DNA of 64,000 nt. It comes from Odiellus spinosus (lineage: Eukaryota > Arthropoda > Arachnida > Opiliones > Phalangiidae). Below the pieces are notes generated by a model that made no database searches, was not told the DNA's origin, and saw nothing but the letters and a program-made list of their open reading frames with translations. Each line of letters starts with the position of its first letter. The first letter of the stretch is position 1. Below are positions 47,912 through 62,100 of the stretch, piece by piece. Both the position numbers and the translations under genes were made by a program. Location: contig CAWUCO010000268.1 of NCBI GenBank assembly GCA_963920705.1, forward strand, positions 5,890,001 through 5,954,000, written 5' to 3'.

Positions 47912-50900
47912 TTGCAATTTAGACAAAACCAAAGTCATTCGAAAGAGCAATTAATGGACAGTCTAAATAACAAGAGTTTTCAAAAATCCGTTGAAAAACA
48001 AGAAAAATATGGCCAATTCAAGAAACCATACAATATCAAAATAGTCAAATTTCAGATTTTAAAAATTCGCTTTTTGATATTAGATGTTTTTTGAATTGTC
48101 CATATTTTCCATGTTTTTCAACGGATTTTCCAAAACTCTTGATTTTCTGATAGACCAATATTTGGTCTTTCGAGTGGTCTTAATTTTGTCTAAATCGCTT
48201 AAAAATCAAAAGTTTTGTGTCCATTTGAATCCAATAATCTTGGATTTTTAAGTGTTTTTGCTTAATTTTAACCAATTTTATAATTGTCACAATTTTGCAA
48301 TTTAGACAAAACCAAAGTCATTCGAAAGAGCAATTAATGGACAGTCTTAATAATAAGGGTTTTCAAAAATCCGTTGAAAAACAAGAAAAATATGGCCAAT
48401 TCAAGAAACCATACAATATCAAAATAGTCAAATTTCAGATTTTAAAAATTCGCTTTTTGATATTAGATGTTTTTTGAATTGGCTATATTTTCCATGTTTT
48501 TCAACGAATTTTCCAAAACTCTTGTTTTTTAGATAGACCAATATTTGCTCTTTCGAGTGGTCTTAATTTTGTCTAAATCGCTTAAAAATCAAAAGTTTTG
48601 TGTCCATTTGAATCCAATAATCTTGGATTTTTAAGTGTTTTTGCTTAATTTTAACCAATTTTATAATTGTCACAATTTTGCAATTTAGACAAAACCGAAG
48701 TCATTCGAAAGAGCAATTAATGGACAGTCTAAATAATAAGAGTTTTCAAAAATCCGTTGAAAAACAAGAAAAATATGGCCAATTCAAGAAACCATACAAT
48801 ATCAAAATAGTCAAATTTCAGATTTTAAAAATTCGCTTTTTGATATTAGATGTTTTTTGAATTGGCTATATTTTCCATGTTTTTCAACGGATTTTCCAAA
48901 ACTCTTGTTTTTTAGATAGTCCAATATTTGCTCTTTCGAGTAGTCTTAATTTTGTCTAAATCGCTTAAAAATCAAAAGTTTTGTGTCCATTTGAATCCAA
49001 TAATCTTGGATTTTTAAGTGCTTTTGCTTTATTTTAACCAATTTTATATTTGTCACAATTTTGCAATTTAGACAAAACCAAAGTCATTCGAAAGAGCAAT
49101 TAATGGACAGTCTAAATAACAAGAGTTTTCAAAAATCCGTTGAAAAACAAGAAAAATATGGCCAATTCAAGAAACCATACAATATCAAAATAGTCAAATT
49201 TCAGATTTTAAAAATTCGCTTTTTGATATTAGATGTTTTTTGAATTGTCCATATTTTCCATGTTTTTCAACGGATTTTCCAAAACTCTTGATTTTCTGAT
49301 AGACCAATATATGCTCTTTCGAGTGGTCTTAATTTTGTCTAAATCGCTTAAAAATCAAAAGTTTTGTGTCCATTTGAATCCAATAATCTTGGATTTTTAA
49401 GTGTTTTTGCTTAATTTTAACCAATTTTATAATTGTCACAATTTTGCAATTTAGACAAAACCAAAGTCATTCGAAAGAGCAATTAATGGACAGTCTAAAT
49501 AATAAGGGTTTTCAAAAATCCGTTGAAAAACAAGAAAAATATGGCCAATTCAAGAAACCATACAATATCAAAATAGTCAAATTTCAGATTTTAAAAATTC
49601 GCTTTTTGATATTAGATGTTTTTTGAATTGGCTATATTTTCCATGTTTTTCAACGAATTTTCCAAAACTCTTGTTTTTTAGATAGACCAATATTTGCTCT
49701 TTCGAGTGGTCTTAATTTTGTCTAAATCGCTTAAAAATCAAAAGTTTTGTGTCCATTTGAATCCAATAATCTTGGATTTTTAAGTGTTTTTGCTTAATTT
49801 TAACCAATTTTATAATTGTCACAATTTTGCAATTTAGACAAAACCAAAGTCATTCGAAAGAGCAATTAATGGACAGTCTAAATAATAAGATTTTTCAAAA
49901 ATCCGTTGAAAAACAAGAAAAATATGGCCAATTCAAGAAACCATACAATATCAAAATAGTCAAATTTCAGATTTTAAAAATTCGCTTTTTGATATTAGAT
50001 GTTTTTTGAATTGGCTATATTTTCCATGTTTTTCAACGGATTTTCCAAAACTCTTGTTTTTTAGATAGACCAATATTTGCTCTTTCGAGTAGTCTTAATT
50101 TTGTCTAAATCGCTTAAAAATAAAAAGTTTTGTGTCCATTTGAATCCAATAATCTTGGATTTTTAAGTGTTTTTGCTTTATTTTAACCAATTTTATATTT
50201 GTCACAATTTTGCAATTTAGACAAAACCAAAGTCATTCGAAAGAGCAATTAATGGACAGTCTAAATAACAAGAGTTTTCAAAAATCCGTTGAAAAACAAG
50301 AAAAATATGGCCAATTCAAGAAACCATACAATATCAAAATAGTCAAATTTCAGATTTTAAAAATTCGCTTTTTGATATTAGATGTTTTTTGAATTGTCCA
50401 TATTTTCCATGTTTTTCAACGGATTTTCCAAAACTCTTGATTTTCTGATAGACCAATATTTGCTCTTTCGAGTGGTCTTAATTTTGTCTAAATCGCTTAA
50501 AAATCAAAAGTTTTGTGTCCATTTGAATCCAATAATCTTGGATTTTTAAGTGTTTTTGCTTTATTTTAACCAATTTTATATTTGTCACAATTTTGCAATT
50601 TAGACAAAACCAAAGTCATTCGAAAGAGCAATTAATGGACAGTCTAAATAATAAGGGTTTTCAAAAATCCGTTGAAAAACAAGAAAAATATGGCCAATTC
50701 AAGAAACCATACAATATCAAAATAGTCAAATTTCAGATTTTAAAAATTCGCTTTTTGATATTAGATGTTTTTTGAATTGGCTATATTTTCCATGTTTTTC
50801 AACGAATTTTCCAAAACTCTTGTTTTTTAGATAGACCAATATTTGCTCTTTCGAGTGGTCTTAATTTTGTCTAAATCGCTTAAAAATCAAAAGTTTTGTG

Positions 50901-51358
50901 TCCATTTGAATCCAATAATCTTGGATTTTTAAGTGTTTTTGCTTAATTTTAACCAATTTTATAATTGACACAATTTTGCAATTTAGACAAAACCAAAGTC
51001 ATTCGAAAGAGCAATTAATGGACAGTCTAAATAATAAGAGTTTTCAAAAATCCGTTGAAAAACAAGAAAAATATGGCCAATTCAAGAAACCATACAATAT
51101 CAAAATAGTCAAATTTCAGATTTTAAAAATTCGCTTTTTGATATTAGATGTTTTTTGAATTGGCTATATTTTCCATGTTTTTCAACGGATTTTCCAAAAC
51201 TCTTGTTTTTTAGATAGACCAATATTTGCTCTTTCGAGTAGTCTTAATTTTGTCTAAATCGCTTAAAAATAAAAAGTTTTGTGTCCATTTGAATCCAATA
51301 ATCTTGGATTTTTAAGTGTTTTTGCTTTATTTTAACCAATTTTATATTTGTCACAATT
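47912..51358 (+). repeat. A-B-C trimer higher-order repeat, 1149 bp, three copies
   Basis: A units (47912, 49061, 50210) have AATAACAAGAG, GAATTGTCC and TTTTCTGATAG. B units (48295, 49444, 50593) have AATAAGGGTTTTC, GAATTGGCTATATTTT and CAACGAATTTTCC. C units (48678, 49827, 50976) have AATAAGAGTTTTC (AAGATTTTTC at 49827), CAACGGATTTTCC and GAGTAGTC. From 51359 the order becomes A, C, C. Private changes include TTTTGATAGTCC-like ATAGTCCAATATT (48916) and ACCGAAGTC (48696). Confidence 0.85.
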
Positions 51359-54039
51359 TTGCAATTTAGACAAAACCAAAGTCATTCGAAAGAGCAATTA
51401 ATGGACAGTCTAAATAACAAGAGTTTTCAAAAATCCGTTGAAAAACAAGAAAAATATGGCCAATTCAAGAAACCATACAATATCAAAATAGTCAAATTTC
51501 AGATTTTAAAAATTCGCTTTTTGATATTAGATGTTTTTTGAATTGTCCATATTTTCCATGTTTTTCAACGGATTTTCCAAAACTCTTGATTTTCTGATAG
51601 ACCAATATTTGCTCTTTCGAGTGGTCTTAATTTTGTCTAAATCGCTTAAAAATCAAAAGTTTTGTGTCCATTTGAATCCAATAATCTTGGATTTTTAAGT
51701 GTTTTTGCTTAATTTTAACCAATTTTATAATTGTCACAATTTTGCAATTTAGACAAAACCAAAGTCATTCGAAAGAGCAATTAATGGACAGTCTAAATAA
51801 TAAGATTTTTCAAAAATCCGTTGAAAAACAAGAAAAATATGGCCAATTCAAGAAACCATACAATATCAAAATAGTCAAATTTCAGATTTTAAAAATTCGC
51901 TTTTTGATATTAGATGTTTTTTGAATTGGCTATATTTTCCATGTTTTTCAACGGATTTTCCAAAACTCTTGTTTTTTAGATAGACCAATATTTGCTCTTT
52001 CGAGTAGTCTTAATTTTGTCTAAATCGCTTAAAAATAAAAAGTTTTGTGTCCATTTGAATCCAATAATCTTGGATTTTTAAGTGTTTTTGCTTTATTTTA
52101 ACCAATTTTATAATTGTCACAATTTTGCAATTTAGACAAAACCAAAGTCATTCGAAAGAGCAATTAATGGACAGTCTAAATAATAAGAGTTTTCAAAAAT
52201 CCGTTGAAAAACAAGAAAAATATGGCCAATTCAAGAAACCATACAATATCAAAATAGTCAAATTTCAGATTTTAAAAATTCGCTTTTTGATATTAGATGT
52301 TTTTTGAATTGGCTATATTTTCCATGTTTTTCAACGGATTTTCCAAAACTCTTGTTTTTTAGATAGACCAATATTTGCTCTTTCGAGTAGTCTTAATTTT
52401 GTCTAAATCGCTTAAAAATCAAAAGTTTTGTGTCCATTTGAATCCAATAATCTTGGATTTTTAAGTGTTTTTGCTTTATTTTAACCAATTTTATATTTGT
52501 CACAATTTTGCAATTTAGACAAAACCAAAGTCATTCGAAAGAGCAATTAATGGACAGTCTAAATAACAAGAGTTTTCAAAAATCCGTTGAAAAACAAGAA
52601 AAATATGGCCAATTCAAGAAACCATACAATATCAAAATAGTCAAATTTCAGATTTTCAAAATTCGCTTTTTGATATTAGATGTTTTTTGAATTGGCTATA
52701 TTTTCCATGTTTTTCAACGGATTTTCCAAAACTCTTGATTTTCAGATAGACCAATATTTGCTCTTTCGAGTGGTCTTAATTTTGTCTAAATCGCTTAAAA
52801 ATCAAAAGTTTTGTGTCCATTTGAATCCAATAATCTTGGATTTTTAAGTGTTTTTGCTTAATTTTAACCAATTTTATATTTGTCACAATTTTGCAATTTA
52901 GACAAAACCAAAGTCATTCGAAAGAGCAATTAATGGACAGTCTAAATAATAAGAGTTTTCAAAAATCCGTTGAAAAACAAGAAAAATATGGCCAATTCAA
53001 GAAATCATAGAATATCAAAATAGTCAAATTTCAGATTTTCAAAATTCGCTTTTTGATATTAGATGCTTTTTGAATTGTCCATATTTTCCATGTTTTTCAA
53101 CGGATTTTCCAAAACTCTTGTTTTTTAGATAGACCAATATTTGCTCTTTCGAGTGGTCTTAATTTTGTCTAAATCGCTTAAAAATCAAAAGTTTTGTGTC
53201 CATTTGAATCCAATAATCTTGGATTTTTAAGCGTTTTTGCTTAATTATAACCAATTTTATATTGGTCACAATTTTGCAATTTAGACAAAACCAAAGTCAT
53301 TCGAAAGAGCAATTAATGGACATTCTAAATAATAAAAATTTTAAAAAAATAGTTGAAAAACAAGAAAAATATGGCCAATTCAAGAAACCATACAATATCA
53401 AAAAAGTCAAATTTCAGATTTTAAAAATTCGCTTTTTGATATTAGATGTTTTTTGAATTGGCTATATTTTCCATGTTTTTCAACGGATTTTCCAAAACTC
53501 TTGATTTTCAGATAGACCAATATTTGCTCTTTCGAGTGGTCTTAATTTTGTCTAAATCGCTTAAAAATCAAAAGTTTTGTGTCCATTTGAATCCAATAAT
53601 CTTGGATTTTTAAGTGTTTTTGCTTAATTTTAACCAATTTTATATTTGTCACAATTTTGCAATTTAGACAAAACCAAAGTCATTCGAAAGAGCAATTAAT
53701 GGACAGTCTAAATAATAAGAGTTTTCAAAAATCCGTTGAAAAACAAGAAAAATATGGCCAATTCAAGAAATCATAGAATATCAAAATAGTCAAATTTCAG
53801 ATTTTAAAAATTCGCTTTTTGATATTAGATGTTTTTTGAATTGGCTATATTTTCCATGTTTTTCAACGGATTTTCCAAAACTCTTGATTTTCAGATAGAC
53901 CAATATTTGCTCTTTCGAGTGGTCTTAATTTTGTCTAAATCGCTTAAAAATCAAAAGTTTTGTGTCCATTTGAATCCAATAATCTTGGATTTTTAAGTGT
54001 TTTTGCTTAATTTTAACCAATTTTATATTTGTCACAATT

Positions 54040-54370
54040 TTGCAATTTAGACAAAACCAAAGTCATTCGAAAGAGCAATTAATGGACAGTCTAAATATCA
54101 AGAGTTTTCAAAAATCCGTTGAAAAACAAGAAAAATATGGCCAATTCAAGAAACCATACAATATCAAAATAGTCAAATTTCAGATTTTCAAAATTCGCGG
54201 ATTTTCCAAAACTCTTGATTTTCAGATAGACCAATATTTGCTCTTTCCAGTGGTCTTAATTTTGTCTAAATCGCTTAAAAATCAAAAGTTTTGTGTCCAT
54301 TTGAATCCAATAATCTTGGATTTTTAAGTGTTTTTGCTTAATTTTAACCAATTTTATATTTGTCACAATT
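54040..54370 (+). repeat. E monomer 1 (331 bp, 52-bp internal deletion)
   Basis: CAGATTTTCAAAATTCGC joins directly to GGATTTTCCAAAACTC (junction 54198/54199), deleting monomer positions 160-211 or so, from the start of R through most of word 2. The right copy of word 1 is also changed (CTCTTTCCAGTGG). The left arm reads AAATATCAAGAG instead of AAATAATAAGAG. Microhomology at the join is at most one base. The unit can no longer form the main dyad. Confidence 0.9.
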
Positions 54371-54752
54371 TTGCAATTTAGACAAAACAAAGTCATTCGA
54401 AAGAGCAATTAATGGACATTCTAAATAATAAAAATTTTAAAAAAATAGTTGAAAAACAAGAAAAATATGGCCAATTCAAGAAACCATACAATATCAAAAA
54501 AGTCAAATTTCAGATTTTAAAAATTCGCTTTTTGATATTAGATGTTTTTTGAATTGGCTATATTTTCCATGTTTTTCAACGGATTTTCCAAAACTCTTGA
54601 TTTTCAGATAGACCAATATTTGCTCTTTCGAGTGGTCTTAATTTTGTCTAAATCGCTTAAAAATCAAAAGTTTTGTGTCCATTTGAATCCAATAATCTTG
54701 GATTTTTAAGTGTTTTTGCTTAATTTTAACCAATTTTATATTTGTCACAATT

Positions 54753-55083
54753 TTGCAATTTAGACAAAACCAAAGTCATTCGAAAGAGCAATTAATGGAC
54801 AGTCTAAATATCAAGAGTTTTCAAAAATCCGTTGAAAAACAAGAAAAATATGGCCAATTCAAGAAACCATACAATATCAAAATAGTCAAATTTCAGATTT
54901 TCAAAATTCGCGGATTTTCCAAAACTCTTGATTTTCAGATAGACCAATATTTGCTCTTTCCAGTGGTCTTAATTTTGTCTAAATCGCTTAAAAATCAAAA
55001 GTTTTGTGTCCATTTGAATCCAATAATCTTGGATTTTTAAGTGTTTTTGCTTAATTTTAACCAATTTTATATTTGTCACAATT
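54753..55083 (+). repeat. E monomer 2 (331 bp)
   Basis: Same deletion join (54911/54912) and same TTTCCAG and AAATATCAAGAG markers, 713 bp after copy 1. A 713-bp unit made of one E and one D monomer was therefore duplicated. Confidence 0.9.
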
Positions 55084-55848
55084 TTGCAATTTAGACAAAA
55101 CCAAAGTCATTCGAAAGAGCAATTAATGGACAGTCTAAATAATAAGAGTTTTCAAAAATCCGTTGAAAAACAAGAAAAATATGGCCTATTCAAGAAATCA
55201 TAGAATATCAAAATAGTCAAATTTCAGATTTTCAAAATTCGCTTTTTGATATTAGATGCTTTTTGAATTGTCCATATTTTCCATGTTTTTCAACGGATTT
55301 TCCAAAACTCTTGTTTTTTAGATAGACCAATATTTGCTCTTTCGAGTGGTCTTAATTTTGTCTAAATCGCTTAAAAATCAAAAGTTTTGTGTCCATTTGA
55401 ATCCAATAATCTTGGATTTTTAAGCGTTTTTGCTTAATTTTAACCAATTTTATATTTGTCACAATTTTGCAATTTAGACAAAACAAAGTCATTCGAAAGA
55501 GCAATTAATGGACATTCTAAATAATAAAAATTTTAAAAAAATAGTTGAAAAACAAGAAAAATATGGCCAATTCAAGAAACCATACAATATCAAAAAAGTC
55601 AAATTTCAGATTTTAAAAATTCGCTTTTTGATATTAGATGTTTTTTGAATTGGCTATATTTTCCATGTTTTTCAACGGATTTTCCAAAACTCTTGATTTT
55701 CAGATAGACCAATATTTGCTCTTTCGAGTGGTCTTAATTTTGTCTAAATCGCTTAAAAATCAAAAGTTTTGTGTCCATTTGAATCCAATAATCTTGGATT
55801 TTTAAGTGTTTTTGCTTAATTTTAACCAATTTTATATTTGTCACAATT

Positions 55849-56179
55849 TTGCAATTTAGACAAAACCAAAGTCATTCGAAAGAGCAATTAATGGACAGTC
55901 TAAATATCAAGAGTTTTCAAAAATCCGTTGAAAAACAAGAAAAATATGGCCAATTCAAGAAACCATACAATATCAAAATAGTCAAATTTCAGATTTTCAA
56001 AATTCGCGGATTTTCCAAAACTCTTGATTTTCAGATAGACCAATATTTGCTCTTTCCAGTGGTCTTAATTTTGTCTAAATCGCTTAAAAATCAAAAGTTT
56101 TGTGTCCATTTGAATCCAATAATCTTGGATTTTTAAGTGTTTTTGCTTAATTTTAACCAATTTTATATTTGTCACAATT
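55849..56179 (+). repeat. E monomer 3 (331 bp)
   Basis: Same join (56007/56008) and markers, 1096 bp after copy 2; the extra 383 bp is an inserted unit with CAGATTTTCAAAATTC and AGATGCTTTTTG. Confidence 0.9.
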
Positions 56180-59100
56180 TTGCAATTTAGACAAAACCAA
56201 AGTCATTCGAAAGAGCAATTAATGGACAGTCTAAATAATAAGAGTTTTCAAAAATCCGTTGAAAAACAAGAAAAATATGGCCAATTCAAGAAATCATAGA
56301 ATATCAAAATAGTCAAATTTCAGATTTTCAAAATTCGCTTTTTGATATTAGATTCTTTTTGAATTGTCCATATTTTCCATGTTTTTCAACGGATTTTCCA
56401 AAACTCTTGTTTTTTAGATAGACCAATATTTGCTCTTTCGAGTGGTCTTAATTTTGTCTAAATCGCTTAAAAATCAAAAGTTTTGTGTCCATTTGAATCC
56501 AATAATCTTGGATTTTTAAGCGTTTTTGCTTAATTATAACCAATTTTATATTGGTCACAATTTTGCAATTTAGACAAAACCAAAGTCATTCGAAAGAGCA
56601 ATTAATGGACAGTCTAAATAATAAAAATTTTAAAAAAATAGTTGAAAAACAAGAAAAATATGGCCAATTCAAGAAACCATACAATATCAAAAAAGTCAAA
56701 TTTCAGATTTTAAAAATTCGCTTTTTGATATTAGATGTTTTTTGAATTGGCTATATTTTCCATGTTTTTCAACGGATTTTCCAAAACTCTTGATTTTCAG
56801 ATAGACCAATATTTGCTCTTTCGAGTGGTCTTAATTTTGTCTAAATCGCTTAAAAATCAAAAGTTTTGTGTCCATTTGAATCCAATAATCTTGGATTTTT
56901 AAGTGTTTTTGCTTAATTTTAACCAATTTTATATTTGTCACAATTTTGCAATTTAGACAAAACCAAAGTCATTCGAAAGAGCAATTAATGGACAGTCTAA
57001 ATAACAAGAGTTTTCAAAAATCCGTTGAAAAACAAGAAAAATATGGCATATTCAAGAAACCATACAATATCAAAATAGTCAAATTTCAGATTTTCAAAAT
57101 TCGCTTTTTGATATTAGATGTTTTTTGAATTGGCTATATTTTCCATGTTTTTCAACGGATTTTCCAAAACTCTTGATTTTCAGATAGACCAATATTTGCT
57201 CTTTCGAGTGGTCTTAATTTTGTCTAAATCGCTTAAAAATCAAAAGTTTTGTGTCCATTTGAATCCAATAATCTTGGATTTTTAAGTGTTTTTGCTTAAT
57301 TTTAACCAATTTTATATTTGTCACAATTTTGCAATTTAGACAAAACCAAAGTCATTCGAAAGAGCAATTAATGGACAGTCTTAATAATAAGAGTTTTCAA
57401 AAATCCGTTGAAAAACAAGAAAAATATGGCCTATTCAAGAAATCATAGAATATCAAAATAGTCAAATTTCAGATTTTCAAAATTCGCTTTTTGATATTAG
57501 ATGCTTTTTGAATTGTCCATATTTTCCATGTTTTTCAACGGATTTTCCAAAACTCTTGTTTTTAGATAGACCAATATTTGCTCTTTCGAGTGGTCTTAAT
57601 TTTGTCTAAATCGCTTAAAAATCAAAAGTTTTGTGTCCATTTGAATCCAATAATCTTGGATTTTTAAGCGTTTTTGCTTAATTTTAACCAATTTTATATT
57701 TGTCACAATTTTGCAATTTAGACAAAACAAAGTCATTCGAAAGAGCAATTAATGAACAGTCTAAATAATAAGAGTTTTCAAAAATCCGTTGAAAAACAAG
57801 AAAAATATGGCCAATTCAAGAAACCATACAATATCAAAATAGTCAAATTTCAGATTTTAAAAATTCGCTTTTTGATATTAGATGTTTTTTGAATTGGCTA
57901 TATTTTCCATGTTTTTCAACAGATTTTCCAAAACTCTTGATTTTCAGATAGACCAATATTTGCTCTTTCGAGTGGTCTTAATTTTGTCTAAATCGCTTAA
58001 AAATCAAAAGTTTTGTGTCCATTTGAATCCAATAATCTTGGATTTTTAAGTGTTTTTGCTTAATTTTAACCAATTTTATATTTGTCACAATTTTGCAATT
58101 TAGACAAAACCAAAGTCATTCGAAAGAGCAATTAATGGACAGTCTAAATAATAAGAGTTTTCAAAAATCCGTTGAAAAACAAGAAAAATATGGCCAATTC
58201 AAGAAATCATAGAATATCAAAATAGTCAAATTTCAGATTTTCAAAATTCGCTTTTTGATATTAGATGCTTTTTGAATTGTCCATATTTTCCATGTTTTTC
58301 AACGGATTTTCCAAAACTCTTGTTTTTTAGATAGACCAATATTTGCTCTTTCGAGTGGTCTTAATTTTGTCTAAATCGCTTAAAAATCAAAAGTTTTGTG
58401 TCCATTTGAATCCAATAATCTTGGATTTTTAAGCGTTTTTGCTTAATTATAACCAATTTTATATTGGTCACAATTTTGCAATTTAGACAAAACCAAAGTC
58501 ATTCGAAAGAGCAATTAATGGACATTCTAAATAATAAAAATTTTAAAAAAATAGTTGAAAAACAAGAAAAATATGGCCAATTCAAGAAACCATACAATAT
58601 CAAAAAAGTCAAATTTCAGATTTTAAAAATTCGCTTTTTGATATTAGATGTTTTTTGAATTGGCTATATTTTCCATGTTTTTCAACGGATTTTCCAAAAC
58701 TCTTGATTTTCAGATAGACCAATATTTGCTCTTTCGAGTGGTCTTAATTTTGTCTAAATCGCTTAAAAATCAAAAGTTTTGTGTCCATTTGAATCCAATA
58801 ATCTTGGATTTTTAAGTGTTTTTGCTTAATTTTAACCAATTTTATATTTGTCACAATTTTGCAATTTAGACAAAACCAAAGTCATTCGAAAGAGCAATTA
58901 ATGGACAGTCTAAATAACAAGAGTTTTCAAAAATCCGTTGAAAAACAAGAAAAATATGGCCAATTCAAGAAACCATACAATATCAAAATAGTCAAATTTC
59001 AGATTTTCAAAATTCGCTTTTTGATATTAGATGTTTTTTGAATTGGCTATATTTTCCATGTTTTTCAACGGATTTTCCAAAACTCTTGATTTTCAGATAG

Positions 59101-62100
59101 ACCAATATTTGCTCTTTCGAGTGGTCTTAATTTTGTCTAAATCGCTTAAAAATCAAAAGTTTTGTGTCCATTTGAATCCAATAATCTTGGATTTTTAAGT
59201 GTTTTTGCTTAATTTTAACCAATTTTATATTTGTCACAATTTTGCAATTTAGACAAAACCAAAGTCATTCGAAAGAGCAATTAATGGACAGTCTAAATAA
59301 CAAGAGTTTTCAAAAATCCGTTGAAAAACAAGAAAAATATGGCCAATTCAAGAAACCATACAATATCAAAATAGTCAAATTTCAGATTTTAAAAATTCGC
59401 TTTTTGATATTAGATGTTTTTTGAATTGTCCATATTTTCCATGTTTTTCAACGGATTTTCCAAAACTCTTGATTTTCTGATAGACCAATATTTGCTCTTT
59501 CGAGTGGTCTTAATTTTGTGTAAATCGCTTAAAAATCAAAAGTTTTGTGTCCATTTGAATCCAATAATCTTGGATTTTTAAGTGTTTTTGCTTAATTTTA
59601 ACCAATTTTATAATTGTCACAATTTTGCAATTTAGACAAAACCAAAGTCATTCGAAAGAGCAATTAATGGACAGTCTAAATAATAAGGGTTTTCAAAAAT
59701 CCGTTGAAAAACAAGAAAAATATGGCCAATTCAAGAAACCATACAATATCAAAATAGTCAAATTTCAGATTTTAAAAATTCGCTTTTTGATATTAGATGT
59801 TTTTTGAATTGGCTATATTTTCCATGTTTTTCAACGAATTTTCCAAAACTCTTGTTTTTTAGATAGACCAATATTTGCTCTTTCGAGTGGTCTTAATTTT
59901 GTCTAAATCGCTTAAAAATCAAAAGTTTTGTGTCCATTTGAATCCAATAATCTTGGATTTTTAAGTGTTTTTGCTTAATTTTAACCAATTTTATAATTGT
60001 CACAATTTTGCAATTTAGACAAAACCAAAGTCATTCGAAAGAGCAATTAATGGACAGTCTAAATAATAAGAGTTTTCAAAAATCCGTTGAAAAACAAGAA
60101 AAATATGGCCAATTCAAGAAACCATACAATATCAAAATAGTCAAATTTCAGATTTTAAAAATTCGCTTTTTGATATTAGATGTTTTTTGAATTGGCTATA
60201 TTTTCCATGTTTTTCAACGGATTTTCCAAAACTCTTGTTTTTTAGATAGACCAATATTTGCTCTTTCGAGTAGTCTTAATTTTGTCTAAATCGCTTAAAA
60301 ATCAAAAGTTTTGTGTCCATTTGAATCCAATAATCTTGGATTTTTAAGTGTTTTTGCTTTATTTTAACCAATTTTATATTTGTCACAATTTTGCAATTTA
60401 GACAAAACCAAAGTCATTCGAAAGAGCAATTAATGGACAGTCTAAATAACAAGAGGTTTCAAAAATCCGTTGAAAAACAAGAAAAATATGGCCAATTCAA
60501 GAAACCATAGAATATCAAAATAGTCAAATTTCAGATTTTAAAAATTCGCTTTTTGATATTAGATGTTTTTTGAATTGTCCATATTTTCCATGTTTTTCAA
60601 CGGATTTTCCAAAACTCTTGATTTTCTGATAGACCAATATTTGCTCTTTCGAGTGGTCTTAATTTTGTCTAAATCGCTTAAAAATCAAAAGTTTTGTGTC
60701 CATTTGAATCCAATAATCTTGGATTTTTAAGTGTTTTTGCTTAATTTTAACCAATTTTATAATTGTCACAATTTTGCAATTTAGACAAAACCAAAGTCAT
60801 TCGAAAGAGCAATTAATGGACAGTCTAAATAATAAGAGTTTTCAAAAATCCGTTGAAAAACAAGAAAAATATGGCCAATTCAAGAAACCATACAATATCA
60901 AAATAGTCAAATTTCAGATTTTAAAAATTCGCTTTTTGATATTAGATGTTTTTTGAATTGGCTATATTTTCCATGTTTTTCAACGGATTTTCCAAAACTC
61001 TTGTTTTTTAGATAGACCAATATTTGCTCTTTCGAGTAGTCTTAATTTTGTCTAAATCGCTTAAAAATCAAAAGTTTTGTGTCCATTTGAATCCAATAAT
61101 CTTGGATTTTTAAGTGCTTTTGCTTTATTTTAACCAATTTTATATTTGTCACAATTTTGCAATTTAGACAAAACCAAAGTCATTCGAAAGAGCAATTAAT
61201 GGACAGTCTAAATAACAAGAGTTTCAAAAATCCGTTGAAAAACAAGAAAAATATGGCCAATTCAAGAAACCATACAATATCAAAATAGTCAAATTTCAGA
61301 TTTTAAAAACTCGCTTTTTGATATTAGATGTTTTTTGAATTGGCTATATTTTCCATGTTTTTCAACGAATTTTCCAAAACTCTTGTTTTTTAGATAGACC
61401 AATATTTGCTCTTTCGAGTGGTCTTAATTTTGTCTAAATCGCTTAAAAATCAAAAGTTTTGTGTCCATTTGAATCCAATAATCTTGGATTTTTAAGTGTT
61501 TTTGCTTAATTTTAACCAATTTTATAATTGTCACAATTTTGCAATTTAGACAAAACCAAAGTCATTCGAAAGAGCAATTAATGGACAGTCTAAATAATAA
61601 GGGTTTTCAAAAATCCGTTGAAAAACAAGAAAAATATGGCCAATTCAAGAAACCATACAATATCAAAATAGTCAAATTTCAGATTTTAAAAATTCGCTTT
61701 TTGATATTAGATGTTTTTTGAATTGGCTATATTTTCCATGTTTTTCAACGAATTTTCCAAAACTCTTGTTTTTTAGATAGACCAATATTTGCTCTTTCGA
61801 GTGGTCTTAATTTTGTCTAAATCGCTTAAAAATCAAAAGTTTTGTGTCCATTTGAATCCAATAATCTTGGATTTTTAAGTGTTTTTGCTTAATTTTAACC
61901 AATTTTATAATTGTCACAATTTTGCAATTTAGACAAAACCAAAGTCATTCGAAAGAGCAATTAATGGACAGTCTAAATAATAAGGGTTTTCAAAAATCCG
62001 TTGAAAAACAAGAAAAATATGGCCAATTCAAGAAACCATACAATATCAAAATAGTCAAATTTCAGATTTTAAAAATTCGCTTTTTGATATTAGATGTTTT

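Larger units (their letters stand above)
53274..58858 (+). repeat. D monomers with clustered changes toward A/T (five copies)
   Basis: Units starting at 53274, 54371, 55467, 56563 and 58476 have AATAATAAAAATTTTAAAAA followed by AATAGTTG, where other units have AATAATAAGAGTTTTCAAAA and ATCCGTTG, and CAAAAAAGTC for CAAAATAGTC. Six substitutions fall within about 17 bases and each gives A or T. Four copies also have GACATTCTAAAT; the 56563 copy keeps GACAGTCTAAAT. Left-arm word 2 and its CpG are destroyed. Some copies also lack one C (ACAAAACAAAGTC at 54384 and 55480). Confidence 0.85.
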
